Of a DNA stretch of 64,000 nucleotides, positions 36,337-44,821 are shown piece by piece. Below the pieces are notes generated by a model that was not told the DNA's origin, did not search any database, and worked only from the letters and a program-made list of their open reading frames with translations. The stretch comes from Actinobacteria bacterium OV320 (GTDB lineage Bacteria > Actinomycetota > Actinomycetes > Streptomycetales > Streptomycetaceae). Each line of letters begins with the position of its first letter. The stretch's first letter is position 1. The translations under genes and the position numbers were made by a program. The stretch is from contig LJCX01000023.1 in the NCBI GenBank assembly GCA_001298545.1, forward strand, positions 372,001 to 436,000, read 5' to 3'.

Positions 36337-36350
36337 AAAACGGCCGTTTT
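36337..36350. promoter_or_regulatory. 14-bp palindrome between smeA and the ankyrin gene
   Basis: AAAACGGCCGTTTT is a perfect palindrome, 91 bp upstream of the smeA start, in an AT-rich patch that also holds a possible smeA promoter (TTTTCA, 17 bp, TAGTAT on the minus strand). It could be an operator for developmental control. The binding protein is unknown. Confidence 0.4.
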
Positions 36351-36509
36351 CCCCCAGCTGGCGGAAGGCCTGGTGGGCTGCCTGAGCAGGAGAGTTGCGT
36401 CGAACGGGTCTGCCCGTGATCTTTGCCGCCGACGGGACCGGCCATGTTTGCGACGAGCCAGTACGCTGGCGATTCACCTGAACGGTTGAGTGGAGAGGCG
36501 GACCGGCCG

Positions 36510-36902
36510 ATGAGCGAAGGCCCCGACCCCGAGGTCGTGGAGCTGGCGACCAAGATCTTCGATCTGGCCCGCGGGGGCCGGACCGAGGAACTCGTGGCGT
36601 ACGTCGACGCGGGCGTTCCGGCCAACCTCACCAACGACCGCGGCGACTCCCTGGTGATGCTCGCCGCGTACCACGGCCACGCCGACGCGGTCCGGGCCCT
36701 GCTGGCCCGCGGCGCCGAGGCCGACCGGATCAACGACCGAGGTCAGACCCCGCTCGCCGGGGCGGCCTTCAAGGGCGAGACGGACGTCATCAAGGTCCTG
36801 CTGGAGGCCGGCGCCGACCCCTCCCAGGGGACCCCGTCGGCCGTCGACACCGCTCGCATGTTCGGCAGGGCGGAGCTGCTCGACCTGTTCGGCGTGCACT
36901 GA
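36510..36902 (+). CDS. Ankyrin-repeat protein
   Basis: 130-aa cytoplasmic protein with about three ankyrin repeats. It shows LARGGRTEELVAYVDAGVPA, DSLVMLAAYHGHADAVRALL, RGQTPLAGAAFKGETDVIKV and LLEAGADPSQGTPSAVDTAR. Ankyrin repeats serve protein-protein contact; the partner is unknown. The ATG at 36510 is preceded by GGAGAGGCGG. It is divergent from smeA-sffA but nothing shows a functional link. Confidence 0.88.
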   Translation: MSEGPDPEVVELATKIFDLARGGRTEELVAYVDAGVPANLTNDRGDSLVMLAAYHGHADAVRALLARGAEADRINDRGQTPLAGAAFKGETDVIKVLLEAGADPSQGTPSAVDTARMFGRAELLDLFGVH

Positions 36903-37225
36903 GCCGACGGTTGCGAGCAGGTCAACGAGAGTTCCTGACCAGGTAAATCGACGACCACGGGGGAGGCGGTACAAGGCCGCCGGAAATTTCGGTCGCGGCA
37001 GGTAGAACAGCCGGGTCATCATGACGTCGTGATTCACGGACGCGATGGCTGGGCAGGTGTTGCCGCACCGCGCGGGCCGTGACGCGGTCCGCATGGGCCA
37101 CCGACGAGAGGCAGAGGAAAATGGTCTACAGCAAGCAGGAAACGGCGGGCGCCCCGACGTGTTGTCACGCGGCCAGGTAATGCACGTCCCCGGTTGCGTC
37201 GACGCTTGATGTGAGGCTGTTTCCC
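36903..37225. other. 323-bp interval with one candidate small ORF
   Basis: It lies between the ankyrin and HEAT-repeat genes. Only the 19-codon ORF at 37121-37180 stands out. No hairpin terminator was found. Confidence 0.4.
37121..37180 (+). CDS. Candidate 19-aa peptide upstream of the HEAT-repeat gene
   Basis: The frame begins MVYSKQETAG and ends PTCCHAAR before TAA. It follows a good GAGGCAGAGGAAA ribosome-binding site placed 37108-37120. It ends 45 bp before the HEAT-repeat gene. The adjacent CC and short length resemble a leader peptide or an upstream regulatory ORF. No homology could be tested; chance occurrence is possible. Confidence 0.45.
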   Translation: MVYSKQETAGAPTCCHAAR

Positions 37226-38647
37226 ATGTTCGATCCGGTCATAGCGCCCAGCGGTACGCTGCTCGGCCTGCTCCAGAGGGGGCGCGGCGACGGCACGTTG
37301 CACGCGCTCACCGCTCCGCGAGCCGAGGCGCTCGCGGCGCTGAACCACTGTGTGCTGCGGGACCCCCGCCACGACTGGCAGGTGGAGAACCGCTCCCTCT
37401 ACTACGCCCGTCTCTACCTCGATCTGCACGGCGAGCTGGACGAGATCGAGGCCCACCTCTTCGATGTCGAGGACTCCTTCGACACCGAGGAATCTCGCAC
37501 GGGCCTGGCCCTGGCCGTCCTCGGCCACCTCGCCTCCTACGGCAGGCGGGAGGCCCTGGGCCTGCTGCGCCGGTACGCGGCCTCAGGAGCCAACTGGGCG
37601 TGGGCCCTGGACGAACTCGCCCTGCGGGACGACGACGCCGGTCTGCGCGCCCTCGCGGCACCCGTGCTCGCACGGTTCGCCACCGATACCGAGGGCGAGG
37701 CCGAACTCGCCGCCGCCGTACGGGACGCCTTCGAACCACGGCCCTGGCGGCTGTGGGCCGAGGATCCCCGCGAGTACGTCTCCACGCGCGTGCGTGCCGC
37801 TCAGGAGGCCGGCTGTTTCGACCGCTGGCAACGTCAGATGAGTCCGAGCGGACCCCGCCCCGGCTGGAGCGTCCAGGCCGTCTTCGAATGGGCCCAGCAG
37901 GGCGTCGAACGCGGAGCCGCGCTCCACGTCCCCGCCGCCCGCTGCCTGTCCGCCGTGGCCGGGCCCGAGGACCGTGCCGAGATCGTGCAGGCGGCCAAGG
38001 ACGGCACCGAGGGAGCCCGTTGCACGGCCCTGCGCTACCTCGCCGACTTCAACGACCCCGACGCCCTGCTCCTCATCGAACAGGCCGTGGCCACCGGCTC
38101 GACGCCCGTCGTCGAGGCCGCCGTCGACGCCTTCGAGCGCATGCGCAGCGTCGCCGCCGTCGACCGGGCCCGCGGCTGGGCCCACCGGCCCGACCCCCTG
38201 GGCGCCGCGGCCGGCCGCATGCTCGCCTGCCGGGGCGGAACCCAGGACAGCGACCTCGTCCTCGGCGCGCTGCGCGAGGCCGTACGCGGCGAGGGCTGCG
38301 ACGCGCCGAGCCTGTGGACCCTCGTCGACGGCGCCGGCCGGCTCGGCATCGTCTGCGCGGCACCCGTCCTGCGCCATATCTACCGCGAGACGGCCTCGTC
38401 CCATCTGCGCGGGCGCTGCGCCCGCGCACTGGCTGCCACCGACCCGTCCTACGCCACCGGCTTCGCCGTCGAGTGCCTCTGGGACTGCGAGGAGGGCACC
38501 CGCGAGATCGCCGCCCGGCACGCCGAGACCGGTGACGCCCGGGTCGTGGAGCGTCTGCGCCGGCTCGCCGCCGATCCGGCCGAGGAGGCGGAGGTCCAGA
38601 CGGCCGTGCGCAGCCGGATCGGACCGGACGCCGCGTCCGCGATGTGA
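37226..38647 (+). CDS. HEAT-repeat protein
   Basis: 473-aa all-helical protein that starts MFDPVIAPSGTLLGLLQRGR. Repeats such as LALAVLGHLASYGRREALGL, LRALAAPVLARFATDTEGEA, ARCTALRYLADFNDPDALLL and VVEAAVDAFERMRSVAAVDR fit PBS-lyase/HEAT-type helix pairs. They form a scaffold for protein binding. No catalytic motif, signal or helix in the membrane. I prefer the ATG at 37226 over a GTG 15 bp upstream. Conserved in Streptomyces by memory; role unknown. Confidence 0.8.
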   Translation: MFDPVIAPSGTLLGLLQRGRGDGTLHALTAPRAEALAALNHCVLRDPRHDWQVENRSLYYARLYLDLHGELDEIEAHLFDVEDSFDTEESRTGLALAVLGHLASYGRREALGLLRRYAASGANWAWALDELALRDDDAGLRALAAPVLARFATDTEGEAELAAAVRDAFEPRPWRLWAEDPREYVSTRVRAAQEAGCFDRWQRQMSPSGPRPGWSVQAVFEWAQQGVERGAALHVPAARCLSAVAGPEDRAEIVQAAKDGTEGARCTALRYLADFNDPDALLLIEQAVATGSTPVVEAAVDAFERMRSVAAVDRARGWAHRPDPLGAAAGRMLACRGGTQDSDLVLGALREAVRGEGCDAPSLWTLVDGAGRLGIVCAAPVLRHIYRETASSHLRGRCARALAATDPSYATGFAVECLWDCEEGTREIAARHAETGDARVVERLRRLAADPAEEAEVQTAVRSRIGPDAASAM

Positions 38648-38864
38648 CGGTCGGGACAGGCCGCCGCCCGAGGGGAGCCTGGCGGCGGCCGGCCCGGCAG
38701 ATGAACACCCGATGGCCCGCCGGGCGGACCGGCATGGACGCCGTCCGACCTGCGCGGAACGGGTAGCGCGCCTACGTCCTGCGCAGCGCAACGCTCACGG
38801 GACGTTTGTCGTCCGGAAAGATCCACTTTGACGCGTCCACGTCCGGGGCGGCGACAACACGGGT

Positions 38865-39992
38865 ATGCGTGTCGTCATCGTGACCGAATCCTTTCCCCCC
38901 GACGTGAACGGCGTGGCCCATTGCGCCTTCCAGACCGCCCGGCACCTCGTCGATCGCGGTCACACCCCCGTCGTCGTCGCCCCGGCCACCGCCGCCGGGA
39001 CCGGGCCGGACGCCGAAGCGCCCTGCCCCGTCGTCCGAGTCCCCTCCCTTCCGCTCCCTGGCTACCCCCAGGTCCGCGTCGCCCTCCCCAGCCGACGCGT
39101 CGCCGCCGCCATCGCCGAGCACCGGGCCGACATGGTCCACCTGGCCAGCCCCTTCATCCTCGGCGTACGGGGCATGGCGGCCGCCGCCCGGCTCGGTATC
39201 CCCGCCGTCGCCGTCTACCAGACCGACCTGGGCGGCTACGCCCGCACCTACATGGGCGCCGGCGAGGCAGCCGCCTGGCGCCGGATACGGTCCGTCCACG
39301 CCGCCGCCGACCTCACCCTCGCCCCCTCCAGCGCGGCCCTGCACGACCTGGACACGCACGGTGTCCCCCGGGTGAAGCTGTGGCCGCGGGGCGTGGACAC
39401 CCTGCGCTTTCGTCCCGACCGCCGCGACGAGGCACTGCGCCGCGCGCTCGCCCCGAACGGCGAGCTGCTCGTCGGCTACGTCGGACGGCTCGCCCCCGAG
39501 AAGCACGTCGAGCTGCTGTCCGGCGTCTGCGGGCTGCCGGGCGTGCGGGTCGTGGTGGTGGGCGACGGGCCGAGCAGGCCCGGCCTGGAGGAGACCCTGC
39601 CGGGCGCGGTCTTCCTGGGCAACCGCACCGGCGACGAACTCGCCCGGATCTTCGCCTCGCTGGACGTGTTCGTGCACACCGGCCCCTTCGAGACCTTCTG
39701 CCAGACCGTGCAGGAGGCCATGGCCAGCGGTGTGCCGGTGGTCGCGCCCGCCGCGGGCGGCCCGCTGGACCTGGTCGCGCAAGGGCGTACCGGCCTGCTC
39801 GTCCCGCCCCGGGACGCCGCCGTCGTGCGGGACGCGGTGGCGGCGCTGGTGGCCGACCCCGCGCGGCGGGCCGCCTACGGCGCCGCCGGGCGGGCCACGG
39901 TCGAGGGACGCACCTGGGCCGCCGTCGGCGACCGGCTCATCGGCCACTACGAGGACGTGCTCGCCGCGCGTCGACCGGCGGTGGCGGCATGA
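38865..39992 (+). CDS. GT4-family glycosyltransferase (mannosyltransferase-like)
   Basis: 375-aa GT-B enzyme. The N-terminal domain starts MRVVIVTESFPPDVNGVAHC, and the C-terminal domain has VGYVGRLAPEKHVELLSGV and the EX7E-type HTGPFETFCQTVQEAMASG. The layout resembles mycobacterial MgtA/PimB-type GDP-mannose-dependent alpha-mannosyltransferases, so lipoglycan or lipid glycosylation at the membrane face is plausible. Its stop overlaps the start of a second glycosyltransferase (ATGA), and a GDSL hydrolase follows, forming a three-gene operon. Confidence 0.88.
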   Translation: MRVVIVTESFPPDVNGVAHCAFQTARHLVDRGHTPVVVAPATAAGTGPDAEAPCPVVRVPSLPLPGYPQVRVALPSRRVAAAIAEHRADMVHLASPFILGVRGMAAAARLGIPAVAVYQTDLGGYARTYMGAGEAAAWRRIRSVHAAADLTLAPSSAALHDLDTHGVPRVKLWPRGVDTLRFRPDRRDEALRRALAPNGELLVGYVGRLAPEKHVELLSGVCGLPGVRVVVVGDGPSRPGLEETLPGAVFLGNRTGDELARIFASLDVFVHTGPFETFCQTVQEAMASGVPVVAPAAGGPLDLVAQGRTGLLVPPRDAAVVRDAVAALVADPARRAAYGAAGRATVEGRTWAAVGDRLIGHYEDVLAARRPAVAA

Positions 39993-40042
39993 GCGGCCCC
40001 GACGGCATGAGCGGCCCGAACGGCATGAGCGGCCCCGACGGT
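39989..40042 (+). repeat. Three 18-bp in-frame repeats at the start of the second glycosyltransferase
   Basis: Three copies of ATGAGCGGCCCCGACGGC (with 1-2 changes) encode MSGPDG-MSGPNG-MSGPDG. Each copy carries its own ATG, so the true start could be any of the three. Slippage could change copy number without breaking the frame. Confidence 0.9.
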
Positions 40043-41258
40043 GGCAACGGCCCCGCCCGCCCCACCTGCACGAGTGCCGGGCCGCTGCGGATCGTGCGGC
40101 TCGCCAACTTCGTCGCCCCCGCCTCGGGCGGCCTGCGCACGGCGCTGCGTGAACTCGGCAAGGGCTATCGCGCGGCCGGCCACGACCCGGTCCTGATCGT
40201 GCCCGGCGAGCGGGAGAGCGACCGCCGGACCGAGCAGGGGCGGGTGATCACCCTGCCGGGGCCGCTGCTGCCCGGCACCGGCGGCTACCGCGTCCTCACC
40301 GACAAACGGCGGGTCGCCCGCCTGCTGGAGGAACTCGCCCCCGACCGTCTGGAGGTCTCCGACCGTACGACACTGCGCTGGACCGGCAGGTGGGCGCGGC
40401 GCGCCAGGGTCCCCGCCGTGATGGTCTCCCACGAGACCGCCGACGGCGTCCTGCGCACCTGGGGTGTGCCGGAAGGCGCGGCCCGGCGCGCCGCCGACGC
40501 GCTCAACCTCCGCACGGCGCACACGTACGCGCGCGTGGTGTGCACCACCGAGTTCGCCGAGCGGGAGTTCGTACGGATCGGGGCGCGGAACGTCGTGCGG
40601 GCGCCGCTGGGCGTCGACCTCGTCGAACGGCACCCCGCCCTGTACGACGCCGGGCTGCGGGCCCGTCACGCGCGCGAGGACCAGACCTTGCTGGTGATGT
40701 GCACCCGTCTGTCCGTGGAGAAGCGGCCCGGCACGGCGCTGGACGCCCTGGAGGCGTTGCTGCGGCGCGGTGCGCGGGTGGTCCTGGTCGTCGCGGGCGA
40801 CGGACCGCTGCGGCCGCGGCTGGAGCAGCGGGCCCGCGAGCGCGGGCTGCCCGTGACGTTCCTGGGGCATGTCTCCGACCGCGGCGCGCTGGGGGCCCTG
40901 CAGGCCTCGGCCGACGTGTGTCTGGCCCCTGGGCCTGCCGAGACGTTCGGGCTCGCCGCCCTGGAGGCCATGGCGTGCGGTACCCCTGTCGTCGCGAGCG
41001 CCTCCTCGGCGCTCCCCGAGGTGATCGGCGCCGCGGGGGCCACGGCGGCCGACCGGGGGGGAGGCGTTCGCGGACGCCGTGGAGAACCTCCTGGAGCGAC
41101 CCCTCGCGGCCCGCCGGGAGGCCGCACGCGCGCGTGCGGAGTGCTTCGGCTGGGGTACGGCGGTCGACGCGTTCCTCACGGCGCACGACGCGACGGTCCC
41201 GGCCCCGGCCCCGGTGACCGCACCTGTGCGTCCCTTCGCGCCCGGAGGCCTCGGATGA
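39989..41258 (+). pseudogene. GT4-family glycosyltransferase, frameshifted in a 7-G run
   Basis: It starts at 39989 (MSGPDGMSGPNGMSG), overlapping the previous stop. The GT-B pattern is clear: RLANFVAPASGGLRTALREL, VVLVVAGDGPLRPRLEQRAR and PGPAETFGLAALEAMACGTP. After EVIGAAGATAADR the frame breaks in a run of seven G (41055-41061). Removing one G gives GEAFADAVENLLERPLAARR and a natural end in AFLTAHDATVPAP..GGLG at 41256-41258, overlapping the next gene's ATG as expected. Either a recent +1 mutation, phase-variable homopolymer, or sequencing error. The catalytic part is intact; only the last ~65 residues are affected. Confidence 0.8.
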
Positions 41259-42475
41259 GACGCGTCCGCTTCGTCGCCCTCGGAGACTCGCTCACCGAGG
41301 GCGTGGGCGACCCCGTGGGCGAGCGATGGCGCGGCTGGGCCGCACTGCTCGCCCAGGGCCTGATCGGCGCGAACGACGGCGCCGCGCGGGCGGTCGGGGC
41401 CGCGGGGCTCGCGGAGGGCGAGGGGCTTGCGGGAACCGAGGGGCTTGTGGGGCCCCAGGGATTTGCCAGGGTCGAGGCGGTTGCGGGGTCCTCGGAGGGC
41501 GATGGGCTCCCGGGAACCGAGGGGCTCGCGGGAACGGAGAGATTCGCGGGGACCGCGGAGATCCAGGCGCTTGCGGGGACCGAGGTGCTTGCGCGACCTC
41601 AGGGGCTTGGAGGGCTTGGAGGGACTGACGGGATCGCGGGGGTCGAGGCGCTTGTGGGGACCGCAGGGGCCGAGGGGGTCGAAGGCCTCGCGGGGACCGA
41701 GGCGGGCGCGGGGAGCGACGCGGCCGTGGCGCCCGGGGAGCGCGTTGAGTTCATCAATCTCGCGGTCAGCGGCGCGCAGACGCGGGACGTGCTGGAACGG
41801 CAGCTCCCGGCCGGGCTGGAACTGCGGCCCGACGTCGTCTCCGTGGTCGTCGGCGTCAACGACACCCTGCGCTGCACCTTCGACCTCCACGCTGTGGCCG
41901 CCCGGCTCGACACGGTCTACGGCGCCTTCGCCGAGCAGGGCGCGGTCCTGCTCACCGCGTGCCTGCCCGACCCGGGCGGCACCCTCGGGCTGCCCGGGGC
42001 TCTCGCCCGGCCACTGGCCCGGCGGCAGCGCGCCGTCAACGCCGTCGTCCACGCGCTCTCCGAACGGTACGGCGCCGTCCACCTGCACGCCGCGGAGGGC
42101 GCCTGGCTGACGGACCGGGCCATGTGGAGCGCGGACCGGCTCCACCCCGGGGAGCGGGGACACCGGCAACTGGCCGTGCGCTTCCACGCGGTGCTCGCCG
42201 AGGCGGGCCTCGCGACCGGGCCCCCGCCCTCGCCCGAGCCCGAATTCCCGGCGCCGACGACCTCGGCGAGCCTGTGGTGGCTGGCGACCGCGGGCACCGG
42301 CTGGGTGGCCCGGCGCTGCACCGACCTGCTCCCGCAACTGCTCACGCTGGCCGCCGACGAGCTGCGGCACCGCGCGCGGGGGACGAGCGCCCGTCTCGAT
42401 CTGCGGGCCTCCGCGGCGGTGTCCGCGGCGCTCGCCGCGCTCTCCGTGGCGGAACGGCAGCCGGACGCCGCCTGA
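41255..42475 (+). CDS. SGNH/GDSL hydrolase with a repetitive insertion
   Basis: 406-aa esterase-like protein. Block I is FVALGDSLTEGVGD with the nucleophile Ser (about residue 11), then NLAVSGAQTRDVL, VVGVNDTLRC and the Asp-His pair in DRLHPGERGHRQL. Between block I and block II, residues about 45-160 are a Gly/Leu/Thr/Glu-rich repeat built of GLAGTEG-like units that is not part of the family fold. Without it the protein would have a normal size of near 290 aa. The start ATG overlaps the stop of the glycosyltransferase. Substrate unknown; acyl-modification of the glycosylated product is possible. Confidence 0.85.
   Translation: MRRVRFVALGDSLTEGVGDPVGERWRGWAALLAQGLIGANDGAARAVGAAGLAEGEGLAGTEGLVGPQGFARVEAVAGSSEGDGLPGTEGLAGTERFAGTAEIQALAGTEVLARPQGLGGLGGTDGIAGVEALVGTAGAEGVEGLAGTEAGAGSDAAVAPGERVEFINLAVSGAQTRDVLERQLPAGLELRPDVVSVVVGVNDTLRCTFDLHAVAARLDTVYGAFAEQGAVLLTACLPDPGGTLGLPGALARPLARRQRAVNAVVHALSERYGAVHLHAAEGAWLTDRAMWSADRLHPGERGHRQLAVRFHAVLAEAGLATGPPPSPEPEFPAPTTSASLWWLATAGTGWVARRCTDLLPQLLTLAADELRHRARGTSARLDLRASAAVSAALAALSVAERQPDAA
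41393..41725 (+). repeat. Degenerate tandem repeat inside the GDSL hydrolase
   Basis: About 330 bp of imperfect 12-18-bp units around GGGCTTGCGGGAACCGAG, encoding GLAGTEG, ALAGTEV, ALVGTAG and the like. Units keep the reading frame. The leucine codon CTT, rare in Streptomyces, recurs in nearly every unit, unlike flanking DNA. Confidence 0.85.
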
Positions 42476-42492
42476 AGTCCGGAGCGGTCGAA

Positions 42493-42525
42493 GCGGAAGG
42501 TGGCGGCTTCTGCGTCACCTTCCGC
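42493..42525. terminator. Bidirectional terminator hairpin
   Basis: GCGGAAGGTG (42493-42502) pairs perfectly with CACCTTCCGC (42516-42525), 13-base loop, between the convergent GDSL hydrolase (stop 42475) and pxpC (stop 42527). A second CGTCACCTTC copy follows. Confidence 0.75.
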
Positions 42526-42526
42526 G

Positions 42527-43396
42527 TCACCTTCTGCGTACGGCCACGAAGCGGACCGGCGTTCCGGGCACGGCCTGGGCCGCCGCAGCGAGATCGACCG
42601 CGCGGACGACCCCGATCACCGGGTAGCCCCCGGTGGTCGGGTGATCGGCCAGGAAGACCACCGGCCGGCCGGCGGGCGGAACCTGTACGGCGCCCAGGAC
42701 CATGCCCTCGCTCGCCAGTTCACCGCTGCGCGCACGCTCCAGGGCGGGCCCCTCGGTGCGCAGCCCGATGCGATTGCTCGCCGAGGACACGAGGAACGTC
42801 CGCGAGGTGAAGGCGCGGAGCGCGTCCGGCGTGAACCAGTCGTCCCGTGGGCCGAGCGTCACCCGGAGGACGAGTTCGGCCGGAGGCGCAGGCTGCGGGG
42901 CGACGTCCACGCGCGCGTGCGGGACGAGTTCGCGCCCCAGCGGCAGGACGGAGCCGTCCGTGAGCGGCGGGGGCCCGAGCCCCGAGAGCAGGTCCGTGGA
43001 CCGGCTGCCGAGGACCGGCTCGACGATGATGCCGCCGGCCAGGCCCACGTAGGTGCGTACCCCGGAGTCGGCCGGTCCGATGTCCAGGAGGGTCCCGGCG
43101 CGTACCCGTACGGGCGCGCCCCAGGCGACCGGCCGGCCGTCCACCGTGACCCGGCACGGCTCGCCGCCGACCGCGACGGTCATGTCGGAACGCGGCCTGA
43201 GGGCGCAGCCGTTGAGCGTCGTCTCCAGGACGGCCGCGTCGGGCGGGTTGCCCACCAGCCGGTTGACGAGGGCCGCCGCGGGCGCGTCGAGGGCGCCGGA
43301 ACGGGGCACGCCGAGATGCGCGTGCCCAGGGCGGCCCCGGTCCTGCACCGTGGTGAGCGCCCCGGCGCGGACGACGGAGACAGCGCGGTCGCTCAT
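42527..43396 (-). CDS. pxpC: 5-oxoprolinase subunit PxpC (KipA-like)
   Basis: 289-aa biotin-dependent carboxyltransferase-like protein of the PxpABC complex, which opens 5-oxo-L-proline to L-glutamate with ATP. It shows VRAGALTTVQDRGRPGHAHL, LGVPRSGALDAPAAALVNRL, TYVGLAGGIIVEPVLGSRST and VIGVVRAVDLAAAAQAVPGT. The ATG start overlaps the pxpB stop by 4 bp. Order pxpA-pxpB-pxpC on the minus strand is the standard one. Confidence 0.93.
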   Translation of the reverse strand: MSDRAVSVVRAGALTTVQDRGRPGHAHLGVPRSGALDAPAAALVNRLVGNPPDAAVLETTLNGCALRPRSDMTVAVGGEPCRVTVDGRPVAWGAPVRVRAGTLLDIGPADSGVRTYVGLAGGIIVEPVLGSRSTDLLSGLGPPPLTDGSVLPLGRELVPHARVDVAPQPAPPAELVLRVTLGPRDDWFTPDALRAFTSRTFLVSSASNRIGLRTEGPALERARSGELASEGMVLGAVQVPPAGRPVVFLADHPTTGGYPVIGVVRAVDLAAAAQAVPGTPVRFVAVRRR

Positions 43397-44037
43397 GAGG
43401 TGCCGCCCACAGGTCCCGCCGGTCCCATCGGGACGAAGCGCACGCGGGTGCCCGGCGACAGCAGCGCGGCCGGCACGCGCGCGTGGTCCCAGAGCACCGC
43501 GTCCGTGCTGCCGATCAGCTGCCAGCCGCCCGGCGACGCACGTGGGTACACACCCGTGTACGGCCCGGCCAGCGCCACCGAACCGGCCGGCACGGCGGTG
43601 CGCGGGGTGGCCCGGCGTGGCACGTCGTAGCGCGGGGGCAGGCCGGTCAGGTAGCCGAAGCCGGGCGCGAACCCGCAGAAGGCGACCCGGAACTCGGTGC
43701 CCGCGTGGATGCGAGCGACCTCCTCCTCGGGGACGCCCCAGTGGGCGGCGACCTCGGCCAGGTCCGGACCGTCGTACCGGATCGGGATCTCCACGGCCGC
43801 CTGCTCACGCGGGGGAGCGGGCGGAACGTCCGACGCGGCCAGCTCGGACGCCAGCCGGCCGGGGTCGCTCAGGCCGTCCAGGAGGACGGTGCGGGCCGCC
43901 GGGACGATCTCGCGGGCACCGAGCAGGCCCGCCGCGCGGCGACGCAGCAGTTCGGCGTGCAGGGCCTCGGCCTCCGCGCCCGACGCCAGCTCGACGAGCA
44001 GGGCGTCGTCGCCGACGGGCAGGACACGCACGCTCAT
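43393..44037 (-). CDS. pxpB: 5-oxoprolinase subunit PxpB (KipI-like)
   Basis: 214-aa protein with the allophanate-hydrolase-subunit-1 fold. It has VLPVGDDALLVELASGAEAE, IPIRYDGPDLAEVAAHWGVP, AFCGFAPGFGYLTGLP and VPRRATPRTAVPAGSVALAG. In PxpABC it pairs with PxpC. The start at 44037 overlaps the pxpA stop by 4 bp, so translation of all three subunits is coupled. Confidence 0.93.
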   Translation of the reverse strand: MSVRVLPVGDDALLVELASGAEAEALHAELLRRRAAGLLGAREIVPAARTVLLDGLSDPGRLASELAASDVPPAPPREQAAVEIPIRYDGPDLAEVAAHWGVPEEEVARIHAGTEFRVAFCGFAPGFGYLTGLPPRYDVPRRATPRTAVPAGSVALAGPYTGVYPRASPGGWQLIGSTDAVLWDHARVPAALLSPGTRVRFVPMGPAGPVGGTS

Positions 44038-44801
44038 ACGAAGGCCTCCACCCGTACGCCCGACTCCTCCAGCCCACGCCGGACCCGGCGGGCCAGTTCC
44101 ACCGCGCCGGGCGTGTCGCCGTGCAGGCACAGCGAACGCGCGTGCACCTCGATGGACGACCCCGCGTGGGAGGTGACCTGTCCGAGGCGGGCCAGGCGCA
44201 CCGACCGTTCCACGACGGCGTCCGGGTCGGTGACCACGGCCCCGGCCCGCCCACGGGGCATGAGCGTGCCCTCCTCGGTGTACGCGCGGTCCGCGAAGGC
44301 CTCCGGGACGGCAGGGAGCCCCGCCTCCCGGGCCCGCACCAGCAGGCGTGAGCCGGGCAGCCCGAGCACGGGCAGCGCGGCGCCGACGAGGAGCACCCCG
44401 TCGACCACCGCGCCGGCCTGTTCCTCGTCGTGCACGACCCGGTTGTAGAGCGCGCCGTGCGGCTTCACGTACGCCACGCGCGCGCCCGCCGCCCGGGCGA
44501 ACACCTCCAGGGCGCCGATCTGGTACGCCACCTCGGCGGCCAGTTCGTCGGGCGGCACGTCCATGGCGCGCCGCCCGAACCCGGCCAGGTCCCGGTAGGA
44601 GACCTGCGCGCCGATCGTCACACCCCGCTCGGCCGCCAGGTCGCACACCCGGCGCATGGTGACCGGGTCCCCCGCGTGGAAGCCACAGGCCACGTTGGCG
44701 CTGCTGACGACGGACAGCAGCCGCTCGTCGTCGGTCAGCTCCCAGCGGCCGAAGCCCTCGCCGAGGTCGGCGTTCAGATCGATCGCGGTCGTCGCGGTCA
44801 T
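44034..44801 (-). CDS. pxpA: 5-oxoprolinase subunit PxpA (LamB/YcsF)
   Basis: 255-aa LamB/YcsF protein. It starts MTATTAIDLNADLGEGFGRW and has VVSSANVACGFHAGDPVTMR, RVAYVKPHGALYNRVV and TSHAGSSIEVHARSLCLHGD. These Asp/His residues form the family's putative active site. ATG at 44801 follows GAAGGAACC. The gene is 20 bp from the DUF1445 gene, consistent with one operon from the MFS gene to pxpC. Confidence 0.93.
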   Translation of the reverse strand: MTATTAIDLNADLGEGFGRWELTDDERLLSVVSSANVACGFHAGDPVTMRRVCDLAAERGVTIGAQVSYRDLAGFGRRAMDVPPDELAAEVAYQIGALEVFARAAGARVAYVKPHGALYNRVVHDEEQAGAVVDGVLLVGAALPVLGLPGSRLLVRAREAGLPAVPEAFADRAYTEEGTLMPRGRAGAVVTDPDAVVERSVRLARLGQVTSHAGSSIEVHARSLCLHGDTPGAVELARRVRRGLEESGVRVEAFV

Positions 44802-44821
44802 GGTTCCTTCGTATCTCGTTC

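Noticed and set aside
41393..41725. CRISPR array or mobile-element repeat
   Set aside because: Units are short, degenerate, directly adjacent and keep the reading frame of the hydrolase; no spacers.
38828..42475. A single 1215-aa fusion protein (glycosyltransferase plus GDSL hydrolase)
   Set aside because: The first part is out of frame with the GT1 gene, and the fusion results from the seven-G frameshift; the expected stop and ATGA overlap are present one frame away. Kept as a finding, not as a gene.
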